From MGBC114079 sp964531385 (GTDB taxonomy: Bacteria; Bacillota; Clostridia; Lachnospirales; CAG-274), in NCBI GenBank assembly GCA_964531385.1, contig CAZHGC010000019.1, positions 1 through 44,211 of the forward strand: 44,211 nt of DNA. Reading direction: 5' to 3'. The notes beneath the pieces were generated by a model, which saw only the letters and a program-made list of their open reading frames with translations, was not told where the DNA came from and made no database searches. Within the stretch, counting starts at the first letter, position 1, and the number at the start of each line of letters is the position of its first letter. The translations under genes and the position numbers were made by a program. This document shows positions 33,211 through 42,603 of the stretch, one piece after another.

Positions 33211-34446
33211 TTAATATAAAGGATATTTTGCAACAAGCTTTGCAACTCTTTCCGTAGCTTCAGCTTTGTTTGTCTCAAAATCTTTTATAACAAGAGCAAT
33301 AACATTTGCAATTTCTGTCATATCTTCTTCTTTCATACCTCTTGTTGTAACAGCAGGTGTACCAAGTCTAATTCCACTTGTAACAAAAGGTTTTTGAGGG
33401 TCAAAAGGAATTGCATTTTTATTGCAAGTAATGCAAACTTCGTCAAGTCTCTTTTCTGCTTCTTTTCCTGTAATGTTCATACTTTGCAAATCAACAAGCA
33501 TAAGATGATTATCAGTTCCTCCCGAAACAAGGTTAAAACCGTTGTCAACCAAACCTTTTGCAAGAGCCTGAGCATTTTTAACAACTTGATTTGCATATGC
33601 TTTAAATTCGTCAGATAACGCTTCTTTAAAGCAAACTGCTTTTGCCGCAATAACGTGCATCAAAGGACCACCTTGAATACCTGGGAAAATAGATTTATCA
33701 ATAATTTTTGCAAATTCTTCTTTGCACAAAATCAAACCGCCTCTCGGTCCTCTCAATGTTTTGTGAGTTGTTGTAGTAACAAAATCAGCAAAAGGAACCG
33801 GATTTGGGTGAAGACCTGCCGCAACAAGTCCCGCAATATGAGCCATATCAACCATAAGATATGCGCCAACTTCTTTTGCAATTTCACTAAATTTCTCAAA
33901 ATCAATAACACGAGAATAAGCACTTGCACCCGCAACAATAAGCTTTGGTTTGTGCTCCAACGCAAGACGTCTAACTTCTTCATAGTCAATGCGTCCGTCT
34001 TCTTCTTTAACACCATAAGGAACAATGTTAAAATATTTTCCAGACATATTAACAGGACTACCATGAGTAAGATGACCGCCGTGTGCAAGGTTCATTCCCA
34101 TAACAGTATCCCCCGGTGACAAAACCGAGAAGAAAACAGCCATATTAGCTTGTGCTCCGGAATGAGGCTGAACATTTGCATGTTCTGCACCAAAAAGTTT
34201 TTTAGCTCTCTCAATAGCAAGACTTTCGGCAATATCAACTTTTTCACAACCGCCGTAATATCTCTTTCCCGGATACCCCTCTGCATATTTGTTTGTCATA
34301 GGCGAACCCATAGCCGCCATAACAGCTTTTGAAACAAAGTTTTCAGAAGCGATAAGCTCAATGTTGCTTCTTTGTCTTGCAAGTTCCTGCTCAATAGCAC
34401 TTTTAATTTCAGGGTCAACATTATTCAATTCATTCAAATCAAACAT
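33211..34446 (-). CDS. glyA: Serine hydroxymethyltransferase
   Basis: A PLP enzyme that converts serine and tetrahydrofolate to glycine and methylene-tetrahydrofolate, the main source of one-carbon units. Seen: ELIASENFVS, YAEGYPGKRYYGG, and the PLP lysine in TTTTHKTLRGPRGG. 411 residues from ATG 34446, which follows CGGAGGT. An in-frame upstream ATG at 34497 precedes the ribosome site and runs into the neighbouring terminator. It is transcribed separately from the IspH-S1 gene. Confidence 0.98.
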   Translation of the reverse strand: MFDLNELNNVDPEIKSAIEQELARQRSNIELIASENFVSKAVMAAMGSPMTNKYAEGYPGKRYYGGCEKVDIAESLAIERAKKLFGAEHANVQPHSGAQANMAVFFSVLSPGDTVMGMNLAHGGHLTHGSPVNMSGKYFNIVPYGVKEEDGRIDYEEVRRLALEHKPKLIVAGASAYSRVIDFEKFSEIAKEVGAYLMVDMAHIAGLVAAGLHPNPVPFADFVTTTTHKTLRGPRGGLILCKEEFAKIIDKSIFPGIQGGPLMHVIAAKAVCFKEALSDEFKAYANQVVKNAQALAKGLVDNGFNLVSGGTDNHLMLVDLQSMNITGKEAEKRLDEVCITCNKNAIPFDPQKPFVTSGIRLGTPAVTTRGMKEEDMTEIANVIALVIKDFETNKAEATERVAKLVAKYPLY

Positions 34447-34482
34447 AAAACATACCTCCGAAAAAATATTTATAAATTTAAT

Positions 34483-34527
34483 AAAAACAGTCATCAATCA
34501 CACGAAAACCATTTGATTGATGACTGT
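34483..34527 (-). terminator. Terminator of the RpiR-to-IspH-S1 operon
   Basis: A perfect 14-bp stem (34487-34500 with 34514-34527) around a 13-base loop, with TTTTTATT following on the - strand. Confidence 0.92.
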
Positions 34528-34589
34528 AAAATAACAACAATAATTCTTAAAAAATAAGAATAAATTTTTTAGGCAAAACCAAACAATAA

Positions 34590-36518
34590 TTAAGCCTCTG
34601 TTGTTTCTTCTTTTTCAGTAGCTTCTTCTTCAGGCTTTCCGTCAACCTCTTTAATGCTAAGGCTGATTTTTTTGTTTTCTTCGTCAAAATCAGTAACTTT
34701 TGCTTTAACAGTCTGACCAATTTCCAAAACATCTTCAGGTTTTGCAATGTGTTTATAAGAAATCTGAGAAATATGAATAAGTCCGTCAACGCCTTCTTCA
34801 AGTTCAACAAAAGCACCAAAAGGAACCATTCTAACAACCTTACCCTCAACAACGTTTCCAATAGCATATTTTTCGGAAGCAGTTTTCCAAGGGTCATTGT
34901 TAATATCTTTCAAAGATAAAGAAATTTTACCTTTTTCAGTATTAACATCTAAAACAGTAACAGTAACTTTGTCTCCCTCAGCCAAAACATCAGAAACTTT
35001 TTTAACACGTCCCCAGCTCATTTCTGAAATATGAATAAGTCCGTCAACTCCGCCAATATCAACAAAAGCACCAAAATCAACAATACGGCTTACAGTTCCA
35101 TCAATTCTGTCTCCTGCCTTAACAGCATCAAAAACTTTCTTTCTCTTTTCTGCAATTTCTTTCAAAACAAGTTCTTTTCTTCCCGCAATAATACGACGTT
35201 TTGCTTTGTCAAATTCAAGAATATTAAAATCAAATTCTTTGTTTTTAAATTCATTCAAATCCTCAACAAATCTATTTGAAATTTGAGAAGAAGGAACAAA
35301 AACTCTCTTGTTGTTGATAAGAGCAATAAGACCACCCTTAACAATGTCAACAATTTTACCTTTAAGAGTAGTTTTGTTGTTAAATGCCTCTTCAATTTCT
35401 TCATAACCTTTGTTTGCATCAAGTCTCTTTTTAGAAACAAGAACATTTCCGTCTCCGTCATTAACTCTAACAACAAAAACTTCAATTTCATCGCCTGCTT
35501 TAACAACATCAGCAGGGTCAAGATCAGGATTTTCGGAAAATTCATTTTTAGGAATAATTCCGTCCGATTTGTAACCAAGATTAACCGACACTTCACCATT
35601 GCTTACACTTATAACTGTACCTTTAACAACATCACCTGTATGTAAAGTAACTAAGCTTTCGTCAAGCATCTCCTCAAAAGATTGTTTGCTTTCAATTTCA
35701 CTCATCTTATTAATAGCCTCCTTTATTATCGCCGGTGGCGTGCTCGCTCCGGCAGTTACTCCAATTTTATCATTTTTTCGCAAAATATTCAACTGTAAAT
35801 TGTAAATTGTTTCGCATAAAAATGTATTTTTGCAATATTTTTTGCTAATTTCAAATAATTTTCGGGTATTGGAACTTTTTTCATCTCCAATAACAATCAT
35901 TTTATCAACATTTTTTGCAACCTCAACAGCTTCTTTTTGTCTGTCCTCCGTTGCCGAACAAATTGTATTAAAAATTTCAATGTTTTCAAAATCCGCAAAA
36001 ATATTTGAAATTTCCTCAAAAATATCTCTTTGATAAGTTGTTTGAACAACAAGAGTATATTTTTTATTTTTTTCAATAACGGTTTTTAACGCCTCCTCAG
36101 GCGAATTTATAATAATGCCGCTGTTTTCTGCCCAGCCGTTAATGCCAATAATTTCGGGGTGTTCGCCGTTTCCCACAATAATAACATTTTTTCCGCTTTC
36201 ATAAGCCTTTGCAACAATATTGTGAATTTTCTTAACAAATGGGCAAGTACAGTCAACATATTTTAAATTTCTTTTTTCAATTTCAAGATAAACCGACTTT
36301 GCAACGCCATGCGAACGTATAACAACAACACCGTCAACATCTTCAAAATCGTCAATAACAAAAACGCCTTTTTTCTCCAAATCCGAAATAACGTGCTTGT
36401 TGTGAATAAGTGGTCCGTATGTATATATTTTTCCGTTGCCAATCATTCCATAAACACATTCAATGGCTCTCTTAACTCCAAAACAAAAACCCGCCGATTT
36501 TGCAAGAATAATATCCAT
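34590..36518 (-). CDS. ispH: Fusion of HMBPP reductase (IspH) and ribosomal protein S1
   Basis: Residues 1 to about 280 are IspH/LytB, the last MEP-pathway enzyme, which makes IPP and DMAPP. The three iron-sulfur cysteines are C12 (SAGFCFGVKRA), C92 (DCTCPFVK) and C187 (NTICSATEDRQ). From about residue 293 come four S1 repeats, for example GDRIDGTVSRIVDFGAFVDIGGVDGLIHISEMSW and a near-copy after it, and an acidic tail. This bifunctional gene is a known Clostridia arrangement. It overlaps no neighbour and follows the cmk fusion by 18 bases. It shows that the MEP pathway operates here. Confidence 0.96.
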   Translation of the reverse strand: MDIILAKSAGFCFGVKRAIECVYGMIGNGKIYTYGPLIHNKHVISDLEKKGVFVIDDFEDVDGVVVIRSHGVAKSVYLEIEKRNLKYVDCTCPFVKKIHNIVAKAYESGKNVIIVGNGEHPEIIGINGWAENSGIIINSPEEALKTVIEKNKKYTLVVQTTYQRDIFEEISNIFADFENIEIFNTICSATEDRQKEAVEVAKNVDKMIVIGDEKSSNTRKLFEISKKYCKNTFLCETIYNLQLNILRKNDKIGVTAGASTPPAIIKEAINKMSEIESKQSFEEMLDESLVTLHTGDVVKGTVISVSNGEVSVNLGYKSDGIIPKNEFSENPDLDPADVVKAGDEIEVFVVRVNDGDGNVLVSKKRLDANKGYEEIEEAFNNKTTLKGKIVDIVKGGLIALINNKRVFVPSSQISNRFVEDLNEFKNKEFDFNILEFDKAKRRIIAGRKELVLKEIAEKRKKVFDAVKAGDRIDGTVSRIVDFGAFVDIGGVDGLIHISEMSWGRVKKVSDVLAEGDKVTVTVLDVNTEKGKISLSLKDINNDPWKTASEKYAIGNVVEGKVVRMVPFGAFVELEEGVDGLIHISQISYKHIAKPEDVLEIGQTVKAKVTDFDEENKKISLSIKEVDGKPEEEATEKEETTEA

Positions 36519-36536
36519 TTTTCAAATCTCCAAAAA

Positions 36537-37568
36537 TCAAATTTTTTGCTTAATAATTTCAATTATTTCAGCTCTAACTTCGTCAATGTTTTTATCCGTA
36601 GAATTAAAAACAATAGCATCGTCTGCTTTTCTCAAAGGCGAAAACTCTCTGTTTTTGTCGTTTTCATCTCTCAAAATAATTTCCTGCTTAACTTTTTCAA
36701 AGTCAAATTCAATGCCTTTTTGTTCAAACTCACCACAACGCCTTTTCGTTCTCTCAATAACATCGGCGTCCATATATATTTTAACGGTAGCATTTGGCAA
36801 AACACAAGTTCCAATGTCTCTTCCGTCCATAACAACGTCATTTTTTTCGGCAATCTTCTTTTGCATTTCAACAAGAACCTCACGAACCTTTTTAATTGTC
36901 GCAACGTCAGAAGAACCTTTTGCAACCTCAGCTGTGCGAATTGCCAAAGTAACGTCTTTTCCATTCAAGTAAATGCTTTGATTTCCGTCAAAATATTTAA
37001 GTTCAATATTAATTTTTTCAAGCGAATTTTCAACCTCGGCAGAATTTTTTGTATCAATACCGTTTTCAATGCAAAAAAGAGCAACCGCCCTATACATAGC
37101 CCCCGTATCAACATAAACATAGCCAAGTTCTTTAGAAACCTCTTTCGCTGCCGTACTCTTGCCCGAACCTGCTGGCCCGTCAATTGCAACCGAAACAAAC
37201 TTTTTTCCGGCCAAATCCGGTCTAAGTCTGACAGCACCTTTCAAATAAACGTGTTTCATATCTTTTTGAGTTTTTTCTTTGCTCTCAATATTAATAAGAA
37301 CTCTAATGCACATTTCAAGGCTGCCACAAACATACATTTCCTGAACACACATGAGCCCCGCTTGAACAATCCCAACATCTCTCGCCGCAACAGCCGGATA
37401 AACTGCATCAATATCCTTTGTTGCCGTAAAAATAATAGATACAATATCTTCAATTCTCAAATCATTGGAAGCAATAATATCGTTCAAAAGAACTTTTGTA
37501 TTTTCAAGAATACATTCTCTGTTGTTTTCTTCAACAGTAATAGCACCTCTAATACTGCAATAAGCCAA
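36537..37568 (-). CDS. cmk: Fusion of AroH-type chorismate mutase and cytidylate kinase
   Basis: Residues 1 to about 120 match Bacillus AroH closely (SIRGAITVEEN, VQEMYV, CIRVLI, HVYLKGAVRLRPDL), with the active-site set R7, E77, R89 and Y108. It should turn chorismate to prephenate. Directly after RPDL, with hardly any linker, cytidylate kinase begins (KKFVSVAIDGPAGSGKST, P-loop at 131-138; DTGAMYRAVAL; DGRDIGTCVLP) and runs to residue 343; it phosphorylates CMP and dCMP. Neither half lacks a key residue, so both activities are likely. The start is TTG 37568, the first possible start after an in-frame TGA, with GGGAG upstream. Separate aroH and cmk genes are the norm. Confidence 0.93.
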   Translation of the reverse strand: MAYCSIRGAITVEENNRECILENTKVLLNDIIASNDLRIEDIVSIIFTATKDIDAVYPAVAARDVGIVQAGLMCVQEMYVCGSLEMCIRVLINIESKEKTQKDMKHVYLKGAVRLRPDLAGKKFVSVAIDGPAGSGKSTAAKEVSKELGYVYVDTGAMYRAVALFCIENGIDTKNSAEVENSLEKINIELKYFDGNQSIYLNGKDVTLAIRTAEVAKGSSDVATIKKVREVLVEMQKKIAEKNDVVMDGRDIGTCVLPNATVKIYMDADVIERTKRRCGEFEQKGIEFDFEKVKQEIILRDENDKNREFSPLRKADDAIVFNSTDKNIDEVRAEIIEIIKQKI

Positions 37569-37584
37569 AATCTTTCACACTCCC

Positions 37585-38808
37585 TTATGCGTTTGTTCCC
37601 GCCAAATATCCTGTCGAAAATGCAACTTGCAAATTGAATCCGCCCGTAAAACAATCAACATCAATAACTTCTCCGGCAAAAAACAAACCAGAAACAATTT
37701 TAGACTGCATACTACTCGGGTCAATTTCATCAACACAAACACCCCCGCAAGTAACAACCGCTTCCGAAAAACCGGTTGTATCAACAACATTCAATTTAAG
37801 ATTTTTAAGCAAAAAACAAATGCGTTTTCTTTCTTCTTTTGTAATTTCATTAACTTTCTTTTCTGGGTCAATTCCCGTAATCCTAATTATAACAGGAATT
37901 AGCTTTTGTGGCAATAATTCATCGAGACTATTTTTAAAACTTTTGTTAATAAATTTTTCAAAATCTCTCAAAATTCGTAAATCGAGTTCTTTTTCAGAAA
38001 GAGCCGGTTTAACATCGATAACAATTTCAGGATTTTGTCCAATTTTATCGGTAATATATCTGCTTGCACTCAAAATAAGAGGCCCCGTAACACCAAAATG
38101 AGTGAACATCATTTCCCCAAAATTTTTATAAACCGATTTTCCACCAATCAAAACGTCAATTGAAACATTTTTAAGGCTAAGCCCCTGAAGTTCCAAACAC
38201 CATTTTTGAGAAACTTTCAAAGGAACCAAAGAGGGATACAATTTCGAAACAAAATGCCCCGCTTTTTTTGCAAATTTATAACCGTCTCCCGTAGAACCCG
38301 TTGTCGGATAAGAAAGTCCACCTGTTGCAATAATAAGAGATTGGCATAAAATTTCACTGCCGTCTTTCAAAACAACACCCGAAATTTTGCCTTCTTTAAT
38401 AATAATATCGACAACTTCCGTTTTTAATTTAACTTCAACATTATTTTTTCTCAAAAATTTTTCCAAAGCTTTAATAATATCGCTCGACTTTTCTGACTTC
38501 GGAAAAACCCTGTTTCCTCGTTCAACTTTAAGAGGAACTCCAAGTTCCTCAAAAAATTTCATAACCGCCCCGCTGTCAAAAGAATAAAACCCGCTATACA
38601 TAAAATACGGATTTCCAACAGTGTTTTGAATAAGTCCCTCTGGGTCAGTTGCATTCGTTAAATTACATCGACCTTTTCCTGTAATATAAAGTTTTTTCCC
38701 AAGCTTCTCATTTTTTTCAATAAGAATAACTTTGTTTCCGTTCAAAGCTGCGTTTCCCGCCGCAATCATTCCGGCAGGTCCCCCGCCAATAACAATAACA
38801 TTTTTCAT
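37585..38808 (-). CDS. BaiN/YhiN (HI0933) family flavoprotein
   Basis: An FAD-dependent oxidoreductase of about 407 residues. The N-terminal Rossmann motif is VIVIGGGPAGMIAAGNAAL; KLYITGKGRCNLTN, IATGGLSYPTTGSTGDGY and the C-terminal CGGVCVDEIDPSSMQSK...GLFFAGEVIDVDCFTGGFNLQVAFSTG are family marks. BaiN itself acts in bile-acid dehydroxylation, but most members have no known substrate. ATG 38808 follows AGGA; an in-frame TTG lies three codons upstream. It is the second gene of a four-gene operon after the RpiR regulator, in a common genomic place before cmk. Confidence 0.92.
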   Translation of the reverse strand: MKNVIVIGGGPAGMIAAGNAALNGNKVILIEKNEKLGKKLYITGKGRCNLTNATDPEGLIQNTVGNPYFMYSGFYSFDSGAVMKFFEELGVPLKVERGNRVFPKSEKSSDIIKALEKFLRKNNVEVKLKTEVVDIIIKEGKISGVVLKDGSEILCQSLIIATGGLSYPTTGSTGDGYKFAKKAGHFVSKLYPSLVPLKVSQKWCLELQGLSLKNVSIDVLIGGKSVYKNFGEMMFTHFGVTGPLILSASRYITDKIGQNPEIVIDVKPALSEKELDLRILRDFEKFINKSFKNSLDELLPQKLIPVIIRITGIDPEKKVNEITKEERKRICFLLKNLKLNVVDTTGFSEAVVTCGGVCVDEIDPSSMQSKIVSGLFFAGEVIDVDCFTGGFNLQVAFSTGYLAGTNA

Positions 38809-38819
38809 AATAATCAATC

Positions 38820-39704
38820 CTATAAATGTTTTTTCGGTTCATCAGATGTATAAACCTGATATTCTTTCCAAATCCTTTCAAGATTATCCAAATTTTTCAT
38901 AAGTTCATCTTTTTTGCTAACACTTATTCCAACAAGTAAAGCATTAATAACGCTCAACGGAGCAACCAAAGAATCAACAAAAGAAACCATATCGCTCCTT
39001 GCGGTAAGAGAAAAATCCGCAAATTTAACCAACGGTGAAATTTTGCTGTCAGTAATTGCAATGGTTGCCGCACCCTTGCTGTGAGCATATTCAACGGCTT
39101 TGATAGTCCTCTGCGAATATCTTGGAAAACTAATGCCAATAAACAAGTCGCCTTTGTCAATTCTGTAAATTTGTTCAAAAATTTCGGTTGATGCATAAGA
39201 ATTAACCAAAACAACATCATCAATCATAAGATTGAGATAAAAATAAAGAAACGATGCCAATGACGCCGAGCTTCTCCCGCCAAAAACATAAATTTTTTTT
39301 GCCTCAAGAATTTTCTCAACACATTTTTCAAAAACTTTCTCATCAATTTCATTTAACGTATTGTGAATTCTGTCCGAATCCGACTCCAAAACAGATTTAA
39401 GAACACTTTTATCGCTTTTTTCCATTCTGTCCGAAGAAACCTGAATTCTCTGAGCCGCCGTAAGTTTTATCTTAACAAGCTCCTCCAAAGCTCTTTGCAA
39501 TTTTGGATATCCGTCAAAACCAAGTTCAATAGCAAACCTAACAACCGTCGATTCGCTAACACCTGTAACCTCTCCAAGTTTAGCGGCAGTAAGATAAACC
39601 GCCTTGTCATAATCTTCAAGCAAAAAATTTGCAATTCTTTTCTGACCTTTGCTAAGTTTTGGAAGTTTTTTTCTAATAATGCCCAACAAATCAATTTCTT
39701 CCAT
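38820..39704 (-). CDS. MurR/RpiR family transcriptional regulator
   Basis: An N-terminal HTH_6 domain (LPKLSKGQKRIANFLLEDY...KLGEVTGVSESTVVRFAIELGFDGYPKLQ) and a C-terminal SIS sugar-phosphate-binding domain (VFGGRSSASLASFLYFYLN, ISFPRYSQRTIKAVEYAHSKGA). Such regulators respond to phosphosugars. The start is ATG 39704 after GAGAGG; an in-frame start at 39764 precedes this site. It heads an operon of housekeeping genes rather than sugar genes, so its target is unclear. Confidence 0.93.
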   Translation of the reverse strand: MEEIDLLGIIRKKLPKLSKGQKRIANFLLEDYDKAVYLTAAKLGEVTGVSESTVVRFAIELGFDGYPKLQRALEELVKIKLTAAQRIQVSSDRMEKSDKSVLKSVLESDSDRIHNTLNEIDEKVFEKCVEKILEAKKIYVFGGRSSASLASFLYFYLNLMIDDVVLVNSYASTEIFEQIYRIDKGDLFIGISFPRYSQRTIKAVEYAHSKGAATIAITDSKISPLVKFADFSLTARSDMVSFVDSLVAPLSVINALLVGISVSKKDELMKNLDNLERIWKEYQVYTSDEPKKHL

Positions 39705-39951
39705 AATTAAATAACCTCTCAAAAAAATAATAAAATATTCACTAAATACAGTTACCACAACCACATATATTTTACATAGTTGTAATAATCATATAAAAAT
39801 TCCAAATCAACCTAAATATTAATTATATCAAAAAAAGTTCAAAAATTCAATCCCGAAATATTAACAAAAATACACAATATTGCTCTTCCGCTTATTTTAA
39901 ATATATTAACGTTTCTATTCCTGTGTCTCTTTCAAGATGTTTAATTATTTG
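39705..39951. other. Gap between the divergent RpiR and PAP2 genes
   Basis: AT-rich sequence holding the RpiR ribosome site. A weak - strand promoter (TTGATT, 17 bases, TATTAC) can be drawn upstream of it. No open frame with a ribosome binding site seen. Confidence 0.3.
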
Positions 39952-39981
39952 TTGACGAAAATACATATATTGTGATAACAT
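39952..39981 (+). promoter_or_regulatory. Predicted promoter of the PAP2 gene
   Basis: TTGACG (39952-39957), 18 bases, TAACAT (39976-39981), 55 bases before the start. Confidence 0.5.
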
Positions 39982-40035
39982 ATTTATATAGAATTCTCAT
40001 TCCATACAATTATATTTCGAAAGAAGGGACACAAA

Positions 40036-40926
40036 ATGGACATTCAATATTTATTATTTTTACAAAAATTAAGAGAAGCACTCGGTAACGTTTTTGATGC
40101 CTTTTTCATTGAAGTTACAACCTATTCGGAAGCACTGGTTGCTTTTACACTGCTCGGATTTGTGTATTGGTGTCTAAATAAACGCACCGGTGCATTAATG
40201 GCATTTAATATTGCAATTTCCTGCACATGGAATCAAGTAGTTAAAAACATATGCCAAATTGAACGTCCATGGATAAGGGATAGTCGGGTAACACCGGTGC
40301 AGGAGGCATTGGCTGCAGCTTCTGGATATTCTTTCCCAAGCGGTCATACACAAAGAGCCGTTGCAACCTGGGGAACCTTAGGAACAGCATTATTAAAAAA
40401 ACATAAAAAGGGATTAGGAATAATCTGTTGGAGCATCGTAGTTTTAATTGCTTTTTCAAGAAATTATCTCGGCGTACATACTCCGCAAGATGTATTATTT
40501 GCTGCAATATTGGGAATTTTAATACTTTGCTTAACAAATAAGGTTTTAAAGTGGGCAGATGCAGGAAATAATCGTGATATTATCGTAGCAGTAGTAGGCT
40601 GTCTTATCTGTATATTGCCAATGCTTAACTTAGGTTGTCTCACTTATGCGGGAAGTGGCATAGGATTTATGATTGGTTGGGTGTTGGAACGTCATTTTGT
40701 AAAATTTGAGGTTCAAACAAAATCAATCCCTTGCAGATGTATGCGTTTTGCAATTGGCACATTAGGAATTCTCCTAATCCTTACCGTATTCAAAGCAATT
40801 CTTACACTGATAATTTCAAGCACTTATGCCGGTTTTATAACAAATTTTGTTCTATCATTATTTATTATTGTGATATATCCATTTTTGTTCCAAAAGGCAG
40901 AACAACGTAAACATATTGGTAAATAA
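40036..40926 (+). CDS. PAP2-family membrane phosphatase
   Basis: A membrane phosphatase of the PAP2/phosphatidate phosphatase group, with about seven membrane segments in 296 residues. The three catalytic motifs are present: KNICQIERPW (KxxxxxxRP), YSFPSGHTQ (PSGH) and SRNYLGVHTPQD (SRxxxxxHxxxD). Likely substrates are undecaprenyl or phosphatidate phosphates; the exact one cannot be told. ATG 40036 follows GAAAGAAGGG. It is a single gene with its own promoter and terminator. Confidence 0.93.
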   Translation: MDIQYLLFLQKLREALGNVFDAFFIEVTTYSEALVAFTLLGFVYWCLNKRTGALMAFNIAISCTWNQVVKNICQIERPWIRDSRVTPVQEALAAASGYSFPSGHTQRAVATWGTLGTALLKKHKKGLGIICWSIVVLIAFSRNYLGVHTPQDVLFAAILGILILCLTNKVLKWADAGNNRDIIVAVVGCLICILPMLNLGCLTYAGSGIGFMIGWVLERHFVKFEVQTKSIPCRCMRFAIGTLGILLILTVFKAILTLIISSTYAGFITNFVLSLFIIVIYPFLFQKAEQRKHIGK

Positions 40927-40953
40927 TACTTTTTAGCCTTATAAATAATTTTT

Positions 40954-41006
40954 AGGCGAATTTATTCAACATATAATGTGATATTGGTAAATTCGCCTTT
41001 CCTTTT
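40954..41006 (+). terminator. Terminator of the PAP2 gene
   Basis: A perfect 11-bp stem AGGCGAATTTA/TAAATTCGCCT (40954-40964 with 40988-40998), followed by TTCCTTTT. Confidence 0.85.
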
Positions 41007-41335
41007 AGCTATATTCATAAAAATTACATCATTCCCGTTTTTAAAATTGCTAACTGTATTTCAAAAATAAAATCTATATATTCTGTTTTCATAATCCTAT
41101 TTTTAATAATCAAAAAACATTTATTATTAACCCAAAAAAGCCGTTATACAATCTTTAATTTGCTTTTTTCGGCAACATAAATCCAAATTCTCAAATTCTT
41201 TTTAATTTTTTACATCTTTTATTAATATATATAATCATTTCTTAAATTTTCACTGTAAACAAATCACAACTTCCAAAATTCTTTATAATAGTCAAACTTT
41301 TTAGTAAATATACTATAAAGCGTTTTTTCTTTTTC
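41007..41335. other. AT-rich gap without visible genes
   Basis: More than 300 bases of low-complexity AT-rich DNA between two terminators. I see no open frame with a ribosome binding site and no stem worth naming. Confidence 0.5.
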
Positions 41336-41372
41336 AAAAAAACAAAGCTGTCTGCAATTTTTTCCAGACAGC
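41336..41372 (-). terminator. Terminator of gap
   Basis: GCTGTCTG (41347-41354) pairs with CAGACAGC (41365-41372), with a T-run on the - strand after the stem (As at 41336-41342). The + side also has TTTTTT. Confidence 0.88.
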
Positions 41373-41437
41373 CTCATTTTTTCGTAATTATAAATATATT
41401 AATTTTTCAAACTCAAATCAAATAAGAGTTCTGCAAA

Positions 41438-42445
41438 TTAAAATTTGTCAACAGTAGACATATGAGCAATCAAATCAAGAACCTTGTTTGAATAACCCCA
41501 TTCATTGTCATACCAAGCAATCAATTTTACAAAATTGTCGTTCAAAGCAATACCTGCTTTAGCATCAAAAACAGATGTGCAATATTCATCAACAAAATCA
41601 GTTGAAACAACATCGTCTTCAGTGTATCCCAAAATACCTTTCAAAGAACCTTCAGAAGCTTCTTTAACAGCAGCTTTAATTTCTTCATAAGTTGCAGCTT
41701 TTTCAAGACGGCAAGTAAGGTCAACAACAGAAACGTCAGGAGTAGGAACTCTGAAAGACATACCTGTTAATTTTCCGTTCAATTCAGGGATAACTTTACC
41801 AACAGCTTTAGCAGCACCTGTTGAAGAAGGGATAATGTTTGCAGCAGCAGCACGTCCGCCTCTCCAGTCTTTCTTAGAAGGACCGTCAACAGTTTTCTGA
41901 GTAGCTGTAGTAGCATGAACAGTAGTCATAAGACCTTCAACGATACCAAATTTGTCATTGATAACTTTAGACAAAGGAGCAAGACAGTTAGTAGTACAAG
42001 ACGCATTGGAAACAACGTTCATATCAGTTGTATATTTGTCGTTGTTTACACCCATAACAAACATAGGAGCATCTTTTGAAGGAGCAGAAATAACAACCTT
42101 CTTAGCACCGCCTTTGAAGTGAGCAGAAGCTTTTTCTGTAGTAGTGAACACACCTGTTGATTCAACAACATAGTCAGCTCCAACACTGCTCCAAGCAATT
42201 TCTTCAGGGTTCATACAAGCAAAAACAGTAATTTCTTTGCCGTTAACAACAAGTTTGCCGTCTTTAGCATAAACTTCACCTTTAAATTTGCCATGAACAG
42301 AATCATATTTAAGCATATAAACCATGTAGTCAACATCGATAAATGGGTCGTTAATTGCAACAACTTCCAAGTTATCTCTTTCCACAGAAGCTCTGAAAAC
42401 AAGACGACCAATACGTCCAAAACCATTAATACCTACTTTTACCAT
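41438..42445 (-). CDS. gap: Glyceraldehyde-3-phosphate dehydrogenase, type I
   Basis: It oxidises glyceraldehyde-3-phosphate to 1,3-bisphosphoglycerate in glycolysis, with NAD as the expected cofactor. The N-terminal VGINGFGRIGRLVFR, the active-site SNASCTTNCLAPL and the C-terminal WYDNEWGYSNKVLDL are textbook. 335 residues, complete. ATG 42445 follows AGGAGGAATT. It is a lone gene here, not in the usual gap-pgk-tpi operon. Confidence 0.98.
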   Translation of the reverse strand: MVKVGINGFGRIGRLVFRASVERDNLEVVAINDPFIDVDYMVYMLKYDSVHGKFKGEVYAKDGKLVVNGKEITVFACMNPEEIAWSSVGADYVVESTGVFTTTEKASAHFKGGAKKVVISAPSKDAPMFVMGVNNDKYTTDMNVVSNASCTTNCLAPLSKVINDKFGIVEGLMTTVHATTATQKTVDGPSKKDWRGGRAAAANIIPSSTGAAKAVGKVIPELNGKLTGMSFRVPTPDVSVVDLTCRLEKAATYEEIKAAVKEASEGSLKGILGYTEDDVVSTDFVDEYCTSVFDAKAGIALNDNFVKLIAWYDNEWGYSNKVLDLIAHMSTVDKF

Positions 42446-42488
42446 TTTAAAATTCCTCCTATTAAAATATATTTATAATAGACTGTAA

Positions 42489-42563
42489 GCGAAAAAAACT
42501 TTCGCCTTAGGCTGTAATATTTACTTTTTTTAATATAACTCAGCCTTTATAAACAGTATACCA
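42489..42563 (-). promoter_or_regulatory. Promoter and structured leader of gap
   Basis: An extended -10 (TGGTATACT, hexamer at 42555-42560) with a poor -35. The leader of about 100 bases can form AGGCTG/CAGCCT (42509-42514 with 42541-42546) and GCGAAA/TTTCGC (42489-42494 with 42500-42505). Confidence 0.5.
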
Positions 42564-42603
42564 TAAAATCAATCGTAATTAAACATTTTTTTAACAAATT
42601 TTT

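Noticed and set aside
36309..37637. A 442-codon open frame on the + strand
   Set aside because: It is antisense to the IspH-S1 and chorismate mutase-kinase genes, is rich in N, F, I and S as expected for a shadow frame, and has no ribosome site.
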